Shown here one piece after another: positions 39,524 to 49,942 of a DNA stretch of 64,000 nt. This DNA is from Marinobacter subterrani. GTDB lineage: Bacteria > Pseudomonadota > Gammaproteobacteria > Pseudomonadales > Oleiphilaceae. The notes beneath the pieces are model-generated. The model was not told the DNA's origin. It ran no database searches and saw nothing but the letters and a program-made list of their open reading frames with translations. A program made the position numbers and the translations under genes. Position 1 is the stretch's first letter. Each line of letters starts with the position of its first letter. The stretch lies in the NCBI RefSeq assembly GCF_001045555.1, contig NZ_LFBU01000001.1, positions 1,426,001 to 1,490,000 of the forward strand. The letters are read 5' to 3'.

Positions 39524-39909
39524 TTGCCTGTCATCTCATATTCATGCTTGAAGTGAACCACCGTATCCACATTGCTGAACAGGTTGTTTCGGACTTCATA
39601 ATCAACTTTGATCACAACAAACTCACCGTTCTTCTCAACGGTAATATTCTTGGCATCGAAACCCCGGACGTTGTTCACACTGAGCCGCTTGTTGATCAGC
39701 GTGCGAACCTGCGCCGGCCCCATATTCGACAGGCCCTCTGTACCATCAAGGCTTTCCAGTGCTTCCTGGATGGTAATGTCGTCCAGGTAAACGGGACCGA
39801 GCTTGATCACCAGGGTCAGCAAACCGCCAAAAAACAGCACCATAACCATCATTATCAGTGCCGAGGCACCGCCCTGACGGCCCATGCCGGAAAAATTGTT
39901 TTTCTTCAT
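39520..39909 (-). CDS. DUF4845 membrane protein
   Basis: The 129-residue protein has one N-terminal hydrophobic helix (about 17-40), then a periplasmic-type domain. Short basic residues before the helix recall a pilin-like start. DUF4845 genes typically sit between lepB and rnc in gammaproteobacteria, as here. Function is not established. Confidence 0.85.
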   Translation of the reverse strand: MKKNNFSGMGRQGGASALIMMVMVLFFGGLLTLVIKLGPVYLDDITIQEALESLDGTEGLSNMGPAQVRTLINKRLSVNNVRGFDAKNITVEKNGEFVVIKVDYEVRNNLFSNVDTVVHFKHEYEMTGK

Positions 39910-39935
39910 TGTGACTGCACTCCAGGTAGTCCGGG

Positions 39936-40736
39936 TTACTCGATTCCGCCCACACGATCAAAGGATGGCAGACTGGTAAAGGATTTCCAGTGCATCCAGA
40001 TGGCAAACGCCTTGCCCACCACCAGCTCATCGGGGACCATGCCCCAGTACCGGCTGTCGTTGCTGTTGTCCCGGTTGTCGCCCATGACAAAATAATGGTC
40101 CTCGGGCACCACCCACTCACCTTCACCACTGTCACCGGAGCGACCCATGGTCAGGAAGATGTCGTGTTCAACCTCGCCCAGGTCTTCCCGGCGTAACTCC
40201 ACGGGTGGCAGCCTTGCAATGAACCGGGTGTCAACAAGCTCGCCATTGATAAAGAGCTGCTTGTCTTCGTAGCGGATGCGGTCGCCAGGCTCGCCAATCA
40301 CCCGTTTGATGTAGTTGGTCTCGCCGTCTTTCGGGTACTTGAACACCATGACATCGCCCCGCTGGGGGTCGTCAACAGGCAGTATCTTTGTGCCCAGAAC
40401 CGGCAGCCGAACCCCATAGGCATATTTGTTCACGAGTATGAAATCGCCCACCTCAAGCGTTGGCAGCATGGAGCCGGACGGAATCTGGAACGGCTCCACC
40501 AGAAACGACCGCAACACCAGCACAATGGCCAGCACCGGAAAAAAGGAGCGACTAAGATCTACCAGGTAGGGCTCTTTGGGTTCTGTTGTCCCGGCCGCTG
40601 AACCGTCATCCACGCCAGTGCCATTATCACGGGCAGCGGCGAGCCGCCGCGGCCGAAGAAACAGTTTGTCCGCCAGCCAGATCAGACCCGTTGCAAAGGT
40701 CAGTACCACCAGAACCAGGGGAAAATTGATATCCAT
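39936..40736 (-). CDS. lepB: Signal peptidase I
   Basis: The 266-residue membrane protease cuts signal peptides from exported proteins. Two N-terminal helices (about 3-22 and 63-79), the catalytic Ser89 in PSGSM, Lys144 in YIKRV and the GDNRDNSNDSR box are present. It follows lepA after 12 bp. Confidence 0.96.
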   Translation of the reverse strand: MDINFPLVLVVLTFATGLIWLADKLFLRPRRLAAARDNGTGVDDGSAAGTTEPKEPYLVDLSRSFFPVLAIVLVLRSFLVEPFQIPSGSMLPTLEVGDFILVNKYAYGVRLPVLGTKILPVDDPQRGDVMVFKYPKDGETNYIKRVIGEPGDRIRYEDKQLFINGELVDTRFIARLPPVELRREDLGEVEHDIFLTMGRSGDSGEGEWVVPEDHYFVMGDNRDNSNDSRYWGMVPDELVVGKAFAIWMHWKSFTSLPSFDRVGGIE

Positions 40737-40748
40737 CCAAGGGGCCTT

Positions 40749-42551
40749 TTAGTTATCCACTTTCAGTACGGCAAGAAACGCTTCCTGAGGCACCTCGACA
40801 TTACCCAGCTGCTTCATACGTTTTTTACCTTCTTTCTGCTTCTGCAGCAGTTTCTTCTTGCGGCTGACGTCGCCGCCATAACACTTGGCCGTCACATTCT
40901 TGCGCAGGGCCTTCACCGTCACCCGCGACACGACCTGGTTCCCGATCGCAGCCTGAATGGCAATATCAAACATCTGCCGCGGAATCAGTTCCTTCATCTT
41001 CTCGATCAGCTGACGCCCCTTGCGGTGGGCCTGCTCCTTGTGAACAATCAGCGCCAGTGCATCCACCCGCTCCGAGTTAATCAGCACATCCAGCCGAACC
41101 AGGTTGGCGGTCTGGAACCGGACAAAATGATAATCCAGCGACGCGAAACCGCGACTGGCGGACTTGATCCGGTCAAAAAAGTCCATCACGACCTCTGCCA
41201 TTGGCAGTTCGTAGGTCACCTGAACCTGGGTCGACATGAAATGCATGTTCTTCTGAACGCCCCGCTTCTCCTCACACAGGGCAATCACGTTGCCGAGATG
41301 CTCCTGGGGTACCAGGATATTGGCTTCCACCATCGGCTCCCGCATTTCCTCAATAGAGCCAATATCCGGAAGGCTCGAGGGGTTGTCCACCGACAGCGTC
41401 TCACCCTGCCGGGTAATCACTTCATAGATGACCGTCGGGGCGGTGGTAATCAGGTCGATATCGTATTCCCGTTCCAGCCGCTCCTGGATGATCTCCATAT
41501 GCAGCATGCCGAGAAAACCGCAACGGAAACCAAAGCCAAGGGCATCCGAGCTCTCAGGCTCGAAGAACAGGGAGGCGTCGTTCAGGGTCAACTTCTCCAG
41601 TGCGTCCCGGAAATCGTTGTAGTCGTCCGCACTGACCGGAAACAGCCCGGCATAGACCTGCGGCTTGACCTTCTTGAAGCCGGGCAACATCGGCGTTTCG
41701 GCGGCATACTTCTGGTGCACAATGGTGTCGCCTACCGGCGCGCCATGGATATCCTTGATGCCGGCGACCACGAAGCCGACGTCACCGGCTTCCAGCATGT
41801 CGGTATCGGTTGGTTTGGGATTGAAAATACCAACCTTGTCAGCATTCCATGCTTTGCCGGTGGACTTGATGACGATTTTGTCACCCTTTTTAAGAGTACC
41901 TTCGGTCACCCGGACCAGGGAGACGACGCCCAGGTAGTTATCGAACCATGAATCGATAATGAGTGCCTGCAAAGGCGCGCTGCGATCGCCCTTGGGCGGA
42001 GGAATCTTTTTGATCAGGTCTTCCAGCACGTCCTCGACGCCCATGCCGCTCTTGGCACTGCAGCGCACGGCGTCAGACGCCTCAATGCCGATGATATCCT
42101 CAATCTCCGCCGCGACCCGCTCCGGCTCGGCCTGAGGCAGATCCATCTTGTTGAGGACGGGCACCACTTCCAGACCCTGCTCAATGGCGGTATAGCAGTT
42201 GGCGACCGACTGGGCTTCCACGCCCTGCCCGGCATCCACCACCAGCAACGCCCCTTCGCAGGCGTATAGCGAGCGGGACACTTCGTAGGAGAAATCCACA
42301 TGGCCCGGGGTATCAATGAAGTTGAGCTTGTATACCTGGCCGTCCCGGGCTTTGTAATTAAGCGTGACACTCTGAGCCTTGATGGTAATTCCTCGCTCAC
42401 GCTCGAGATCCATCGAGTCCAGGACCTGTTCAGCCATTTCACGGTCGGTCAGGCCACCGCAGACCTGGATAAAACGGTCGGCAAGTGTGGATTTACCATG
42501 GTCGATGTGGGCGATGATGGAAAAGTTACGGATTCGGCTCAGTTCAGTCAC
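40749..42551 (-). CDS. lepA: Elongation factor 4
   Basis: The 600-residue translational GTPase (EF4) back-translocates or aids ribosome biogenesis. G1 AHIDHGKST, switch [10 protein letters not shown] and NKMD are present, plus the LepA-specific C-terminal domain ending [26 protein letters not shown] sequence. The start codon is GTG; no upstream in-frame start with a better ribosome site exists. Its gene heads the lepA-lepB-DUF4845-rnc-era-recO-pdxJ series. Confidence 0.97.
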   Translation of the reverse strand: MTELSRIRNFSIIAHIDHGKSTLADRFIQVCGGLTDREMAEQVLDSMDLERERGITIKAQSVTLNYKARDGQVYKLNFIDTPGHVDFSYEVSRSLYACEGALLVVDAGQGVEAQSVANCYTAIEQGLEVVPVLNKMDLPQAEPERVAAEIEDIIGIEASDAVRCSAKSGMGVEDVLEDLIKKIPPPKGDRSAPLQALIIDSWFDNYLGVVSLVRVTEGTLKKGDKIVIKSTGKAWNADKVGIFNPKPTDTDMLEAGDVGFVVAGIKDIHGAPVGDTIVHQKYAAETPMLPGFKKVKPQVYAGLFPVSADDYNDFRDALEKLTLNDASLFFEPESSDALGFGFRCGFLGMLHMEIIQERLEREYDIDLITTAPTVIYEVITRQGETLSVDNPSSLPDIGSIEEMREPMVEANILVPQEHLGNVIALCEEKRGVQKNMHFMSTQVQVTYELPMAEVVMDFFDRIKSASRGFASLDYHFVRFQTANLVRLDVLINSERVDALALIVHKEQAHRKGRQLIEKMKELIPRQMFDIAIQAAIGNQVVSRVTVKALRKNVTAKCYGGDVSRKKKLLQKQKEGKKRMKQLGNVEVPQEAFLAVLKVDN

Positions 42552-42655
42552 AGACGATGAATACTCAGTTAAGACGAAGGATTGAGCCCGGAGAGGCCGC
42601 TACCCGGACCCGGGAACGGCGTGATTTTACCGGTTACCGGCCGCCATTGCCATGA

Positions 42656-45379
42656 TCAGGAAATCAGCGGCCTTTCGTACTGCCGGATAAGAAAGCCGAT
42701 CAGGGCATCCTCGTCCAGCGGGTAACTGAACAGGTTGCCCTGGCACTGGGCACAGCCGTGGGATTTCAGGAAACTCAGCTGCTGCGGTGTTTCCACGCCC
42801 TCGGCAACGACCGTGAGATGGAGCTTGCGGGCCAGTGCAATAACCGCCGAAGCAACGTCGGTCGCACCCACATTGTAGGGGATGTCGCGAATAAACCGGT
42901 GGTCAATCTTGATGACATCGAGCGGCAGCTGCTGCAAGGTGACCAGTGAACAGGATCCGGTGCCAAAATCGTCGAGAATCAGGCAGACGCCAAGATCGTG
43001 CAGCGAAACCAGCAGCTCGCGCAGCATTCTCGGGTCTTCGTTGAGCAGCTCGGCCGGCATTTCCAGCTCCAGACGCTCGGGCGATACGCCTGTCTCGGTA
43101 ATTACTTTCCGGATCATATCCAGAAAGCCGGAGTCGGTCATTTGCCCAACCGACAGGTTCACCGCCATCTTCAGGGATTCAAAACCGGCCCGTTCAAGGG
43201 CCTGAACCTGGATACAGGCCTGGCGAAGGGCGATCTCGCCGAGGCGAACAATCAGCCCTGTCTCCTGCGCCAGGCCGATAAACTGCTGGGCCGAGACCAG
43301 CCCCTTCTCCGGGTGGTGCCAACGCAGGAATGCCTCCACCCCGATCACCCGCTCGCTGGCCAGGTCGATTTTGGGCTGGTAATGCAGAACGAAGCGATCG
43401 CCCTCCAGAGCCGTTGCCAGTTCCTCCTGCTGCAGCAGCCGTCGGGCCGCCTTGATATTCATTGCCGGTGTGAAGAACTGGTAGGTGTTGCGCCCCAGCT
43501 CCTTGGCCCGGTACATGGCCAGATCCGCATACTTCATCAGGGTTCCGGCGTCCTCGCTGTCATGAGGAATCATGGTGACGCCAATACTGACCGTTATGCC
43601 CACCTCATGATCATTGAGACGGACGCGCTGGCAGAGGCTGCGCAGAATGGTTTCTGCCACCTTGCCGGCATCGTCCGGACCACCGATCCGCGACAACAGC
43701 ACGACAAATTCATCACCGCCGAGCCGGGCAACCGAATCCTCCTCCCGGACACAGCCTGTCAGCCACTGGGCCACCTGGCACAGCAGCTCGTCACCGGAAT
43801 CATGCCCGAGGGTATCATTGATGCGCTTGAACCCGTCCAGATCCAGGAACATCAGGGCGGCCGGCTCGCCGCTTCGGCGGCTGCGGCTCACCACATGGTT
43901 GAGACGATCCCGGAACAGCTGCCGGTTTGCCAGCCCTGTCAGCGGGTCATAGAACGCCAGTCGATGCAGTTCAGACTGGGCCGCTTTCAACTGGGTCAGA
44001 TCCCGGAGGCTCAGGACAACACCCTCCACGCCGGGCACAGACAGCATATCGGTAAACGTGCCCTCCATATCCCTCCAACGGCCCTCGGCATCGCGAATCC
44101 GAACCCGCATAACGGGCATCTGTTTGCCCGACGTGTTCACGGAATCGTCAAAACCCTTCTGCAACTGGGGCCAGTCGTCGCCATGCACCAGTTCTTCAAA
44201 GTTCAGGGCCTGTACCTGTTCCGGTTCAAAGCCCAGGATGTCGAGACTGGACGGACTGGCATAAAGCGCCTGCCCGGCGCGATCCATCACCAGCGTGACA
44301 TTGGCCGCACCCTCGGTAATGGCCCGGTAGCGCCCGGCACCGATCTGGGCCATCAGGCGTGAGCGGATCAGCGCCAGCACGAACAGGAACAGCAGCACAC
44401 TGATCACCAGGCCAGAGCCAAGCACAATGGGCGGTCGGGGATCCGATGCCAGAAAATCGAACGCCGGTGTGGAGCGGGTCTGCAGCAACCATTCCCGCCC
44501 TCCATGGCTGATGGTCTGACTCATCTCAAAGCTGAACTCGTTATCCAGCGAACCAAGGTTGGAGCCGTACATCAGGTTCTGCCGCTCCGCGACACCGGCA
44601 TCGTAGATCCGGACATCGAGGAATGGTGATATCAGGCCTACGATCCCGTCAATCAGGTTGTTCATGCGGAACGCACTGAATACGAAGCCGGCAAGCATCA
44701 TGCGGCGCTCAGCCCGGATCTCGGGTACCTTGCCGCCCTGATACACGGGGTAATACATCAGAAAACTTGCCTGATCCTCACCGAGCTCCTCCTGAACCAG
44801 TACGACTTTCCCGGTTACCGTGGGCACCGCATCGTCACGGGCCCGCTCCATGGCGCGGCGATGAACCGGATCACTGAAGGCATCGTAGCCCAGGGCGCGC
44901 CGGTTCCGCTCGGTTCCCGGTTCCAGATAGACCATGGGGTAGTAGTAGGGTCCGATGCCGAGTGGTCTCACCAGATAGTTGTGAACGCCCCCGGCCCGAA
45001 CCGATGAAATGTGCTCGGCCATCTGCCGCACGCCAATCCGACGGACATAGCCAATACCCTGGATACCGGGGTAGTAACGATTGATATCCACCTTGTCGAT
45101 GTATTCCCGCCACTCATCCCGGGACACATCGCCGGCCACGGCGAAAAGACCGGCGCTGCCGGCAAGAACCTGCTCATAATTCAGGAGGCGTTCAGCGATG
45201 GCCGATTTCAACTGCAGCGACTGGGTGCGGAAACGGGCTTCGGTGCGGTCTTCAACCAGCTTGATCGAAACCTGCCAGAGCAGAAAGGTAACGGCAACCG
45301 CCACCGCAAATACCAGCCACGCAACCCAGGCATTGCGGAATTCCAGCAGCCGGCGGAGGGAGAGTTCCTGTGTGTTCAT
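42656..45379 (-). CDS. CHASE-PAS-GGDEF-EAL membrane protein
   Basis: The 907-residue protein has a membrane helix (about 15-38), a periplasmic CHASE domain (about 70-270), a second helix near 315-335, a PAS domain, a GGDEF domain with intact GGDEF and an REED inhibitory site five residues before it, and an EAL domain. In the last the signature reads EAF, the ELTE-type motif is degenerate (ELEMPA), and the loop reads GTGSCSL, although N (NLS), DD, K, E and Q of the catalytic set remain. Either activity is possible. The ATG at 45379 follows AGGATC. It sits between mucD and lepA, adjacent genes in Pseudomonas. Confidence 0.9.
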   Translation of the reverse strand: MNTQELSLRRLLEFRNAWVAWLVFAVAVAVTFLLWQVSIKLVEDRTEARFRTQSLQLKSAIAERLLNYEQVLAGSAGLFAVAGDVSRDEWREYIDKVDINRYYPGIQGIGYVRRIGVRQMAEHISSVRAGGVHNYLVRPLGIGPYYYPMVYLEPGTERNRRALGYDAFSDPVHRRAMERARDDAVPTVTGKVVLVQEELGEDQASFLMYYPVYQGGKVPEIRAERRMMLAGFVFSAFRMNNLIDGIVGLISPFLDVRIYDAGVAERQNLMYGSNLGSLDNEFSFEMSQTISHGGREWLLQTRSTPAFDFLASDPRPPIVLGSGLVISVLLFLFVLALIRSRLMAQIGAGRYRAITEGAANVTLVMDRAGQALYASPSSLDILGFEPEQVQALNFEELVHGDDWPQLQKGFDDSVNTSGKQMPVMRVRIRDAEGRWRDMEGTFTDMLSVPGVEGVVLSLRDLTQLKAAQSELHRLAFYDPLTGLANRQLFRDRLNHVVSRSRRSGEPAALMFLDLDGFKRINDTLGHDSGDELLCQVAQWLTGCVREEDSVARLGGDEFVVLLSRIGGPDDAGKVAETILRSLCQRVRLNDHEVGITVSIGVTMIPHDSEDAGTLMKYADLAMYRAKELGRNTYQFFTPAMNIKAARRLLQQEELATALEGDRFVLHYQPKIDLASERVIGVEAFLRWHHPEKGLVSAQQFIGLAQETGLIVRLGEIALRQACIQVQALERAGFESLKMAVNLSVGQMTDSGFLDMIRKVITETGVSPERLELEMPAELLNEDPRMLRELLVSLHDLGVCLILDDFGTGSCSLVTLQQLPLDVIKIDHRFIRDIPYNVGATDVASAVIALARKLHLTVVAEGVETPQQLSFLKSHGCAQCQGNLFSYPLDEDALIGFLIRQYERPLIS

Positions 45380-45435
45380 CATTGATCCTGGTCCGTTCCT
45401 TGACCACTCATTCTTATTGGTGCCGGCGAGTATAA

Positions 45436-45480
45436 CAAAAAGCCCCCGGATATGTCGTTTTCCACACACCCAGGGGCTTT
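45436..45480 (-). terminator. Intrinsic terminator after mucD
   Basis: On the minus strand AAAGCCCC pairs with GGGGCTTT around a long, GU-containing inner helix with an AAAA loop, followed by TTTTTGTTA. It lies 31 bp after the mucD stop and ends the algU-mucABCD unit. Confidence 0.75.
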
Positions 45481-45510
45481 CAGGGACTGCCTGGTATCAG
45501 TGCATGAGGT

Positions 45511-46986
45511 TCAGGGCTTCATCACCAGATACAGCGCACGGCCCTGGCGCACCACTCTCACCGAGACCGCCTTGCCATCCGGCAGGTCCCGCACCACCTC
45601 ACGGAAGCCTTCAACGGAATCAACCTTTTTGCGATTGATTTCAGTGATCACGTCGCCCGGCCGGATGCCGGCTTCATAGGCTGCGCCGCGGGCCACATTG
45701 GTAACCACCACACCGCTGTCAATACCGAGCGAATCGGCCGCATCCGCAGGCAGGGGCTCCACGACCATACCCAGAGGCGCGGATGAGGGGCTGCCACCGT
45801 CAACCGACGGAGCTGCCGCCTGCTGGCCTCCTTCCTCGGGCAATTGCCCAATTTCCACGCCCAGCTCAATCACTTCTCCGCCGCGAAGCACCTTCAGTTT
45901 AGCCATTTCACCAACCGGGGTACGGCCCACCATCGGCGGCAGATCGGACGACAGCTCAATCGGCTCACCATCATAGCTGAGCACGATATCGCCGGCCTGC
46001 AGTCCTGACTCTTGCGCCGGCGAGTCTGGCATGACCTCGGCAATCAGGGCGCCTCTCGGGCGTTCCAGACCAAAGGACTCCGCCAGATCGCGATTCACTT
46101 CCTGGATCAGGACACCGAGCCAGCCGCGGGAGACTGAGCCCTTGTCGCGCAACTGGCGGAAAACGTTCATGGCGTCGTCAATCGGAATGGCAAATGAGAC
46201 GCCCATGAAGCCACCTGAGCGGGTATAGATCTGGGAATTGATGCCCACGACTTCACCATCCATGTTGAACAGCGGACCACCAGAGTTTCCGGGGTTTATC
46301 GCAACGTCAGTCTGGATGAAGGGAACGTAGTTTTCGGAGGGCAGCGAGCGGCCCAGGGCGCTGACAATCCCAGACGTAACGGTGTAATCGAAACCGAACG
46401 GCGAACCGATGGCAAATACCCATTCACCGACTTCCAGATCGCTCGACTGGCCAATTTTCACAACCGGCAGATCTTCAGCGTTCTCGATTTTCAGAACCGC
46501 CATATCGGATCGTGGATCTGTTCCCACCAGCGTTGCCGGCAGCTCACGACGGTCATTCAGGCGGACTATGATTTCGTCGGCCCCTTCAACCACATGATTG
46601 TTGGTGAGTATGTAGCCATCCTCGGACACAATAAAACCGGAGCCCATGGACCGGCGCGGCTGAGCACGCCCGGGGGCACCACCACCGAAGGGCGACCTGG
46701 GGCCATGGAAAAAGTCCTGAAAAAACTCTGGCATCTGTTGGAGCTGGCGCTCGTCAAAAGGCATGCCCCGAGTATTGCTGGCCTCGGGCATCGTGGTCGT
46801 GCTTATGTTGACCACGGCGTCGGCATTTTCCTTAACCAGCCCGGTAAAATCGGGCAAAGCCTGGGCAGCCACTGCCTGGCTCCAGGCAGCCAGCACCAGG
46901 ACCGGCAGCATAGCCAGCAGAGTAGCCAGCATTCCACCGGACTGGAGATTCCGGGGTTGCTGGGTGACACCTGTTATTCTCGACAT
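45511..46986 (-). CDS. mucD: Periplasmic DegP/MucD-type serine protease
   Basis: The 491-residue protein has a signal peptide (hydrophobic 17-36, AVA-AQ cleavage near 41), a trypsin-like protease domain with His131, Asp161 and Ser235 (NPGNSGG), and two PDZ domains. MucD acts as protease/chaperone in envelope stress and restrains AlgU activity. The ATG at 46986 follows CAGGGGATATTTT; the open frame reaches 47016. It closes the algU operon. Confidence 0.95.
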   Translation of the reverse strand: MSRITGVTQQPRNLQSGGMLATLLAMLPVLVLAAWSQAVAAQALPDFTGLVKENADAVVNISTTTMPEASNTRGMPFDERQLQQMPEFFQDFFHGPRSPFGGGAPGRAQPRRSMGSGFIVSEDGYILTNNHVVEGADEIIVRLNDRRELPATLVGTDPRSDMAVLKIENAEDLPVVKIGQSSDLEVGEWVFAIGSPFGFDYTVTSGIVSALGRSLPSENYVPFIQTDVAINPGNSGGPLFNMDGEVVGINSQIYTRSGGFMGVSFAIPIDDAMNVFRQLRDKGSVSRGWLGVLIQEVNRDLAESFGLERPRGALIAEVMPDSPAQESGLQAGDIVLSYDGEPIELSSDLPPMVGRTPVGEMAKLKVLRGGEVIELGVEIGQLPEEGGQQAAAPSVDGGSPSSAPLGMVVEPLPADAADSLGIDSGVVVTNVARGAAYEAGIRPGDVITEINRKKVDSVEGFREVVRDLPDGKAVSVRVVRQGRALYLVMKP

Positions 46987-47065
46987 AAAATATCCCCTGT
47001 AGTGCAAAGCCTTCAATCAGTTTTCAGGTCAAGGCAACGATTTTCAACTTAAAAAACGGTAGGAT

Positions 47066-47515
47066 TTATAGACAGTTTTCAGAGTGAATCCGGTTAACAC
47101 GAACCAGTCGGGGTTCGTAGCCTGTTTTGCCGGGCCCCTGCAGTTTTCGGGCAACCAGAAAACCCAGGCCAAGCCCCCCGGCTGCCGCCAGCATGGCGCC
47201 ACTGTCCTGCCCACCCGACAGCTGGTGGCCAAGCACCGTTGCTACCAGCATCAGAAGCAGCGGAATGGCATAGACGATCAACGAGGCGCCAAGCAGCGCC
47301 TGCTCGTCGATGCCGATGGTAACTTCATCGCCGACCCGGGCACTGACCGTGTTCGCCACCAGAATCTGGTTCGCCCGCCCCCCTGTCGCGGCCGCCAGCA
47401 CTTTCTGCCCGCAACCACTGCGGGCGGCACAGCTCTGGCATGCACTGGCACGGATGGTCTGGACCCAGACCCGGTCCCCTTTCAGCGCAACAACTTTTCC
47501 GGTTTCAACAATCAT
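47066..47515 (-). CDS. mucC: SoxR-reducing/RseC-type membrane protein
   Basis: The 149-residue protein has cysteines in CQSCAARSGC (C26, C29, C35) near the N-terminus and two membrane helices (about 75-97 and 105-122). RseC/MucC proteins associate with the Rnf/Rsx electron system or modulate anti-sigma activity; the role in this operon is not settled. It overlaps the mucB stop by 4 bp. Confidence 0.9.
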   Translation of the reverse strand: MIVETGKVVALKGDRVWVQTIRASACQSCAARSGCGQKVLAAATGGRANQILVANTVSARVGDEVTIGIDEQALLGASLIVYAIPLLLMLVATVLGHQLSGGQDSGAMLAAAGGLGLGFLVARKLQGPGKTGYEPRLVRVNRIHSENCL

Positions 47516-48531
47516 GATCCACCCGCCCTGAGCGCCAGCTCGTTCTCGATCCGGACCGACTCGGCAACCCGACGGGCCGTTTTCGGTGGCAGTTCCCCGA
47601 CGACAGTGACAAGAAATGCACTTCCGCTTTTTCTGACCTTGTGCATGTACACCGTCGTGGCGCCGATGCGAGAGGCTCCGGTGGGCATATTCAGCTCATC
47701 GGCTGGCTCAACAAACACGGAAAAGGCGGCGAGCCCATCGGAAAACGCAACGGCCTGCCCCTTACCCGGGCCAGGGGCGGCAGCCGGCATGAAGCCATCC
47801 GGTCGCCAGCCAAGCTGCCAGCCTTTCATGTGCTGAACCGTCGATGCCCGGGAAGGCGGGCTGTTCAGTGTCCCTGACACTTCCCTTCCTTCGGTCCGGA
47901 TTTCAAATTCGCTGTCCGGAATATCGCCCCCGATCTGCAGACTGGTGAACTGGAAATGCTCCAGCACGTCGCCCTCGGCGTTGCTCACCTGGCTCTTGAC
48001 AAGAAGCCCGCTCGACTTTTCGAGCCAAAGCCGGTAACTGTAGCGAAAGGAATCCCGGGCGCTCAGGGCGAGCGAGACGACATCGTAGCCAGCCACCCGG
48101 CCCTCCCCCTTCATCTCGGCGCGATACCAGCGCCTCACCGGCACCCACTGACCGGCGAAAGCGTCGGCAAAGGGGCCCAGCGGAATGACCTGATCAAGCT
48201 TTATGGCTCCCGTTTCGGGAAGCACACAGACCACGTTCACGCCCTTCCTGAGAATTTCACCGCTGCCGCCGTCCTGCAGCACCAATCGCTCCTCGACGAC
48301 ACCCTTGTGGTAGCGATGCGCAATCTGCATTGAATGGACACTGTCACCCCGGGCATAGACGAACACGCCACGGTAGGATGTCATGTTCAGCGCCGGCCCG
48401 AGCCGCTTGAGCCAGGCAGCCGCCTCGTCTCCCTCGGCTGCTACAGGCAATGACCCGGCAAGCGCCAGCACAAGAACGACCCACAAGGACACTGAGCGAC
48501 TCCGGGCAACGGCATTCAGGGGGCTGCGCAT
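47512..48531 (-). CDS. mucB: Sigma-E regulatory periplasmic protein MucB/RseB
   Basis: The 339-residue protein has a signal peptide (hydrophobic 15-29, cleavage after VAA) and a MucB/RseB lipoprotein-binding-like fold in two domains. It protects MucA from DegS-type cleavage and senses envelope lipids. The ATG at 48531 follows GGGAG; upstream starts overlap mucA. It is coupled to mucC. Confidence 0.94.
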   Translation of the reverse strand: MRSPLNAVARSRSVSLWVVLVLALAGSLPVAAEGDEAAAWLKRLGPALNMTSYRGVFVYARGDSVHSMQIAHRYHKGVVEERLVLQDGGSGEILRKGVNVVCVLPETGAIKLDQVIPLGPFADAFAGQWVPVRRWYRAEMKGEGRVAGYDVVSLALSARDSFRYSYRLWLEKSSGLLVKSQVSNAEGDVLEHFQFTSLQIGGDIPDSEFEIRTEGREVSGTLNSPPSRASTVQHMKGWQLGWRPDGFMPAAAPGPGKGQAVAFSDGLAAFSVFVEPADELNMPTGASRIGATTVYMHKVRKSGSAFLVTVVGELPPKTARRVAESVRIENELALRAGGS

Positions 48532-48545
48532 AATTACTCCCATGC

Positions 48546-49106
48546 TCAGTAACCGCTGCCATTCGCGCTGACCAGGCGGGCATAGCCAACAGCGCCCCGT
48601 CCCGCGCCGACACTGTTGTGCTGCGCGTGCTCCAGCAAATAGCGACTCATGTGTTCCCACTGTGCTTTATCCAGCCCCTGCAGGGCGATCTCCCTGACCG
48701 GCTGATCCTGTGCGGGAACCTCTGATGCGGATGCAGTCACGGACTGGACAGGCCCGGCACCAAGGGGCCGCCATCCTGCACCAGCGCCGAAACCGACGAG
48801 CAACGCCATGGCAACCATCGCCGCCACCGGCCAATGCCAGCGCCGGCCGTTGGTTTTCGGCTCAACGGAAATGGTGGGGTCAGAAACCGACGACCGACCG
48901 TCGAGCAGGTCACGTACAGCAACACTCACATCCACCTCATGGGCCGGCAAGTGGCCATCATGCAAAAGATCCCGCACATCCTGCCAGCGCTGCCATTGCG
49001 CCCGAACCTCGTCCTGGTGATCGTGTGACAGCAGGCGGCGCACCGACAGCTCATCAGCTTCGTCGTCCATCATGGCGGACAGTGTTTCTCTGAGACGATC
49101 ATCCAT
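48546..49106 (-). CDS. mucA: Anti-sigma-E factor MucA/RseA
   Basis: The 186-residue protein has an N-terminal cytoplasmic sigma-binding domain (MDDRLRETLSAMMDDEADEL), a single membrane helix (about 92-110) and a periplasmic tail. It would hold AlgU inactive until cleaved. The ATG at 49106 follows GAGG at 9 nt; an upstream TTG is a poor alternative. It follows algU after 15 bp. Confidence 0.92.
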   Translation of the reverse strand: MDDRLRETLSAMMDDEADELSVRRLLSHDHQDEVRAQWQRWQDVRDLLHDGHLPAHEVDVSVAVRDLLDGRSSVSDPTISVEPKTNGRRWHWPVAAMVAMALLVGFGAGAGWRPLGAGPVQSVTASASEVPAQDQPVREIALQGLDKAQWEHMSRYLLEHAQHNSVGAGRGAVGYARLVSANGSGY

Positions 49107-49121
49107 GGGATGCAACCTCAA

Positions 49122-49739
49122 TTACGTGATCGAGTGGTTGAGCAAAGGGCCTAGATGGCGATCAACTGCATCCCGGGCCCTGAATATTCGTGAACGAACG
49201 GTGCCGATGGGACACTCCAGAATCCCGGCAATATCCTCATAGCTGAGTCCATCGTATTCCCTCAGCAGAAACGCCGAGCGCAGCTCCTCGGGAAGCTGGG
49301 AAATTGCCTTGTTCAACTCCTTCTGCAACTGCTCGCGCTGGAGCAGCCGTTCCGGAGAGGCGGTATCGCGAAGCCGGGAGCCGTCGTCAAAGTTCTCCGC
49401 CTCGGCGGAATCGGCACTGCCCTGGGGACGCCGCCCCCGGGATTCCAGGTAATTCTTTGCGGTATTCACCGCAATGCGGTAGAGCCAGGTGTAGAAAGCA
49501 CTGTCTCCGCGAAAACGCTCAATCGCCCGGAAGGCCTTGACGAAGGTCTCCTGGGTCAGATCCATGACTTCCTGGCTATCGTAAACGTATCGGCTGATGA
49601 TCGACGCAACTCTCGACTGGTACTTGACCACCAACAGATCAAAGGCGGCGCGATCGCCATGACGAACCTTGCGAACCAACTGAAGGTCCGTCTGGCTGTC
49701 GGATTTTTCTCCCTGCTGCTTGTCGGTGTCAGGTGTCAT
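49122..49739 (-). CDS. algU: RNA polymerase sigma-E factor (AlgU)
   Basis: The 205-residue ECF sigma factor has region 2 (AFDLLVVKYQSRV, DLTQETFVKAFRA) and region 4 (LPEELRSAFLLREYDGLSYEDIA, GTVRSRIFRARD) helices. It controls envelope stress and, in Pseudomonas, alginate. I chose the ATG at 49739 by length; in-frame starts at 49808 and 49865 are possible and the ribosome sites are all weak. It is divergent from nadB and heads the mucABCD unit. Confidence 0.94.
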   Translation of the reverse strand: MTPDTDKQQGEKSDSQTDLQLVRKVRHGDRAAFDLLVVKYQSRVASIISRYVYDSQEVMDLTQETFVKAFRAIERFRGDSAFYTWLYRIAVNTAKNYLESRGRRPQGSADSAEAENFDDGSRLRDTASPERLLQREQLQKELNKAISQLPEELRSAFLLREYDGLSYEDIAGILECPIGTVRSRIFRARDAVDRHLGPLLNHSIT

Positions 49740-49878
49740 GGACTGGTTGCCGGGGTTCCCTGATTTCACGGCCAGTTGCCCGGCCTGTACCAAGTTTCGT
49801 TGCGTCATTGATGCTGTCCGGCGTCCGTTAACGAAACGGGCGAAGCCACCTGCCAGGCAGCTCACCCTCTAAGGCCAA

Positions 49879-49907
49879 ATAGACAGCAAGCGTAAAGTTT
49901 AGTTCAA
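49879..49907 (-). promoter_or_regulatory. Candidate sigma-E autoregulatory promoter for algU
   Basis: On the minus strand GAACTA is followed 16 bp later by TCTAT, near the sigma-E consensus GAACTT-N16-TCTGA. It lies in the short gap shared with divergent nadB and would let AlgU activate its own operon, as in Pseudomonas. Confidence 0.5.
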
Positions 49908-49942
49908 TACACATCCACATTATGGCCTGCGATAACGACCCG

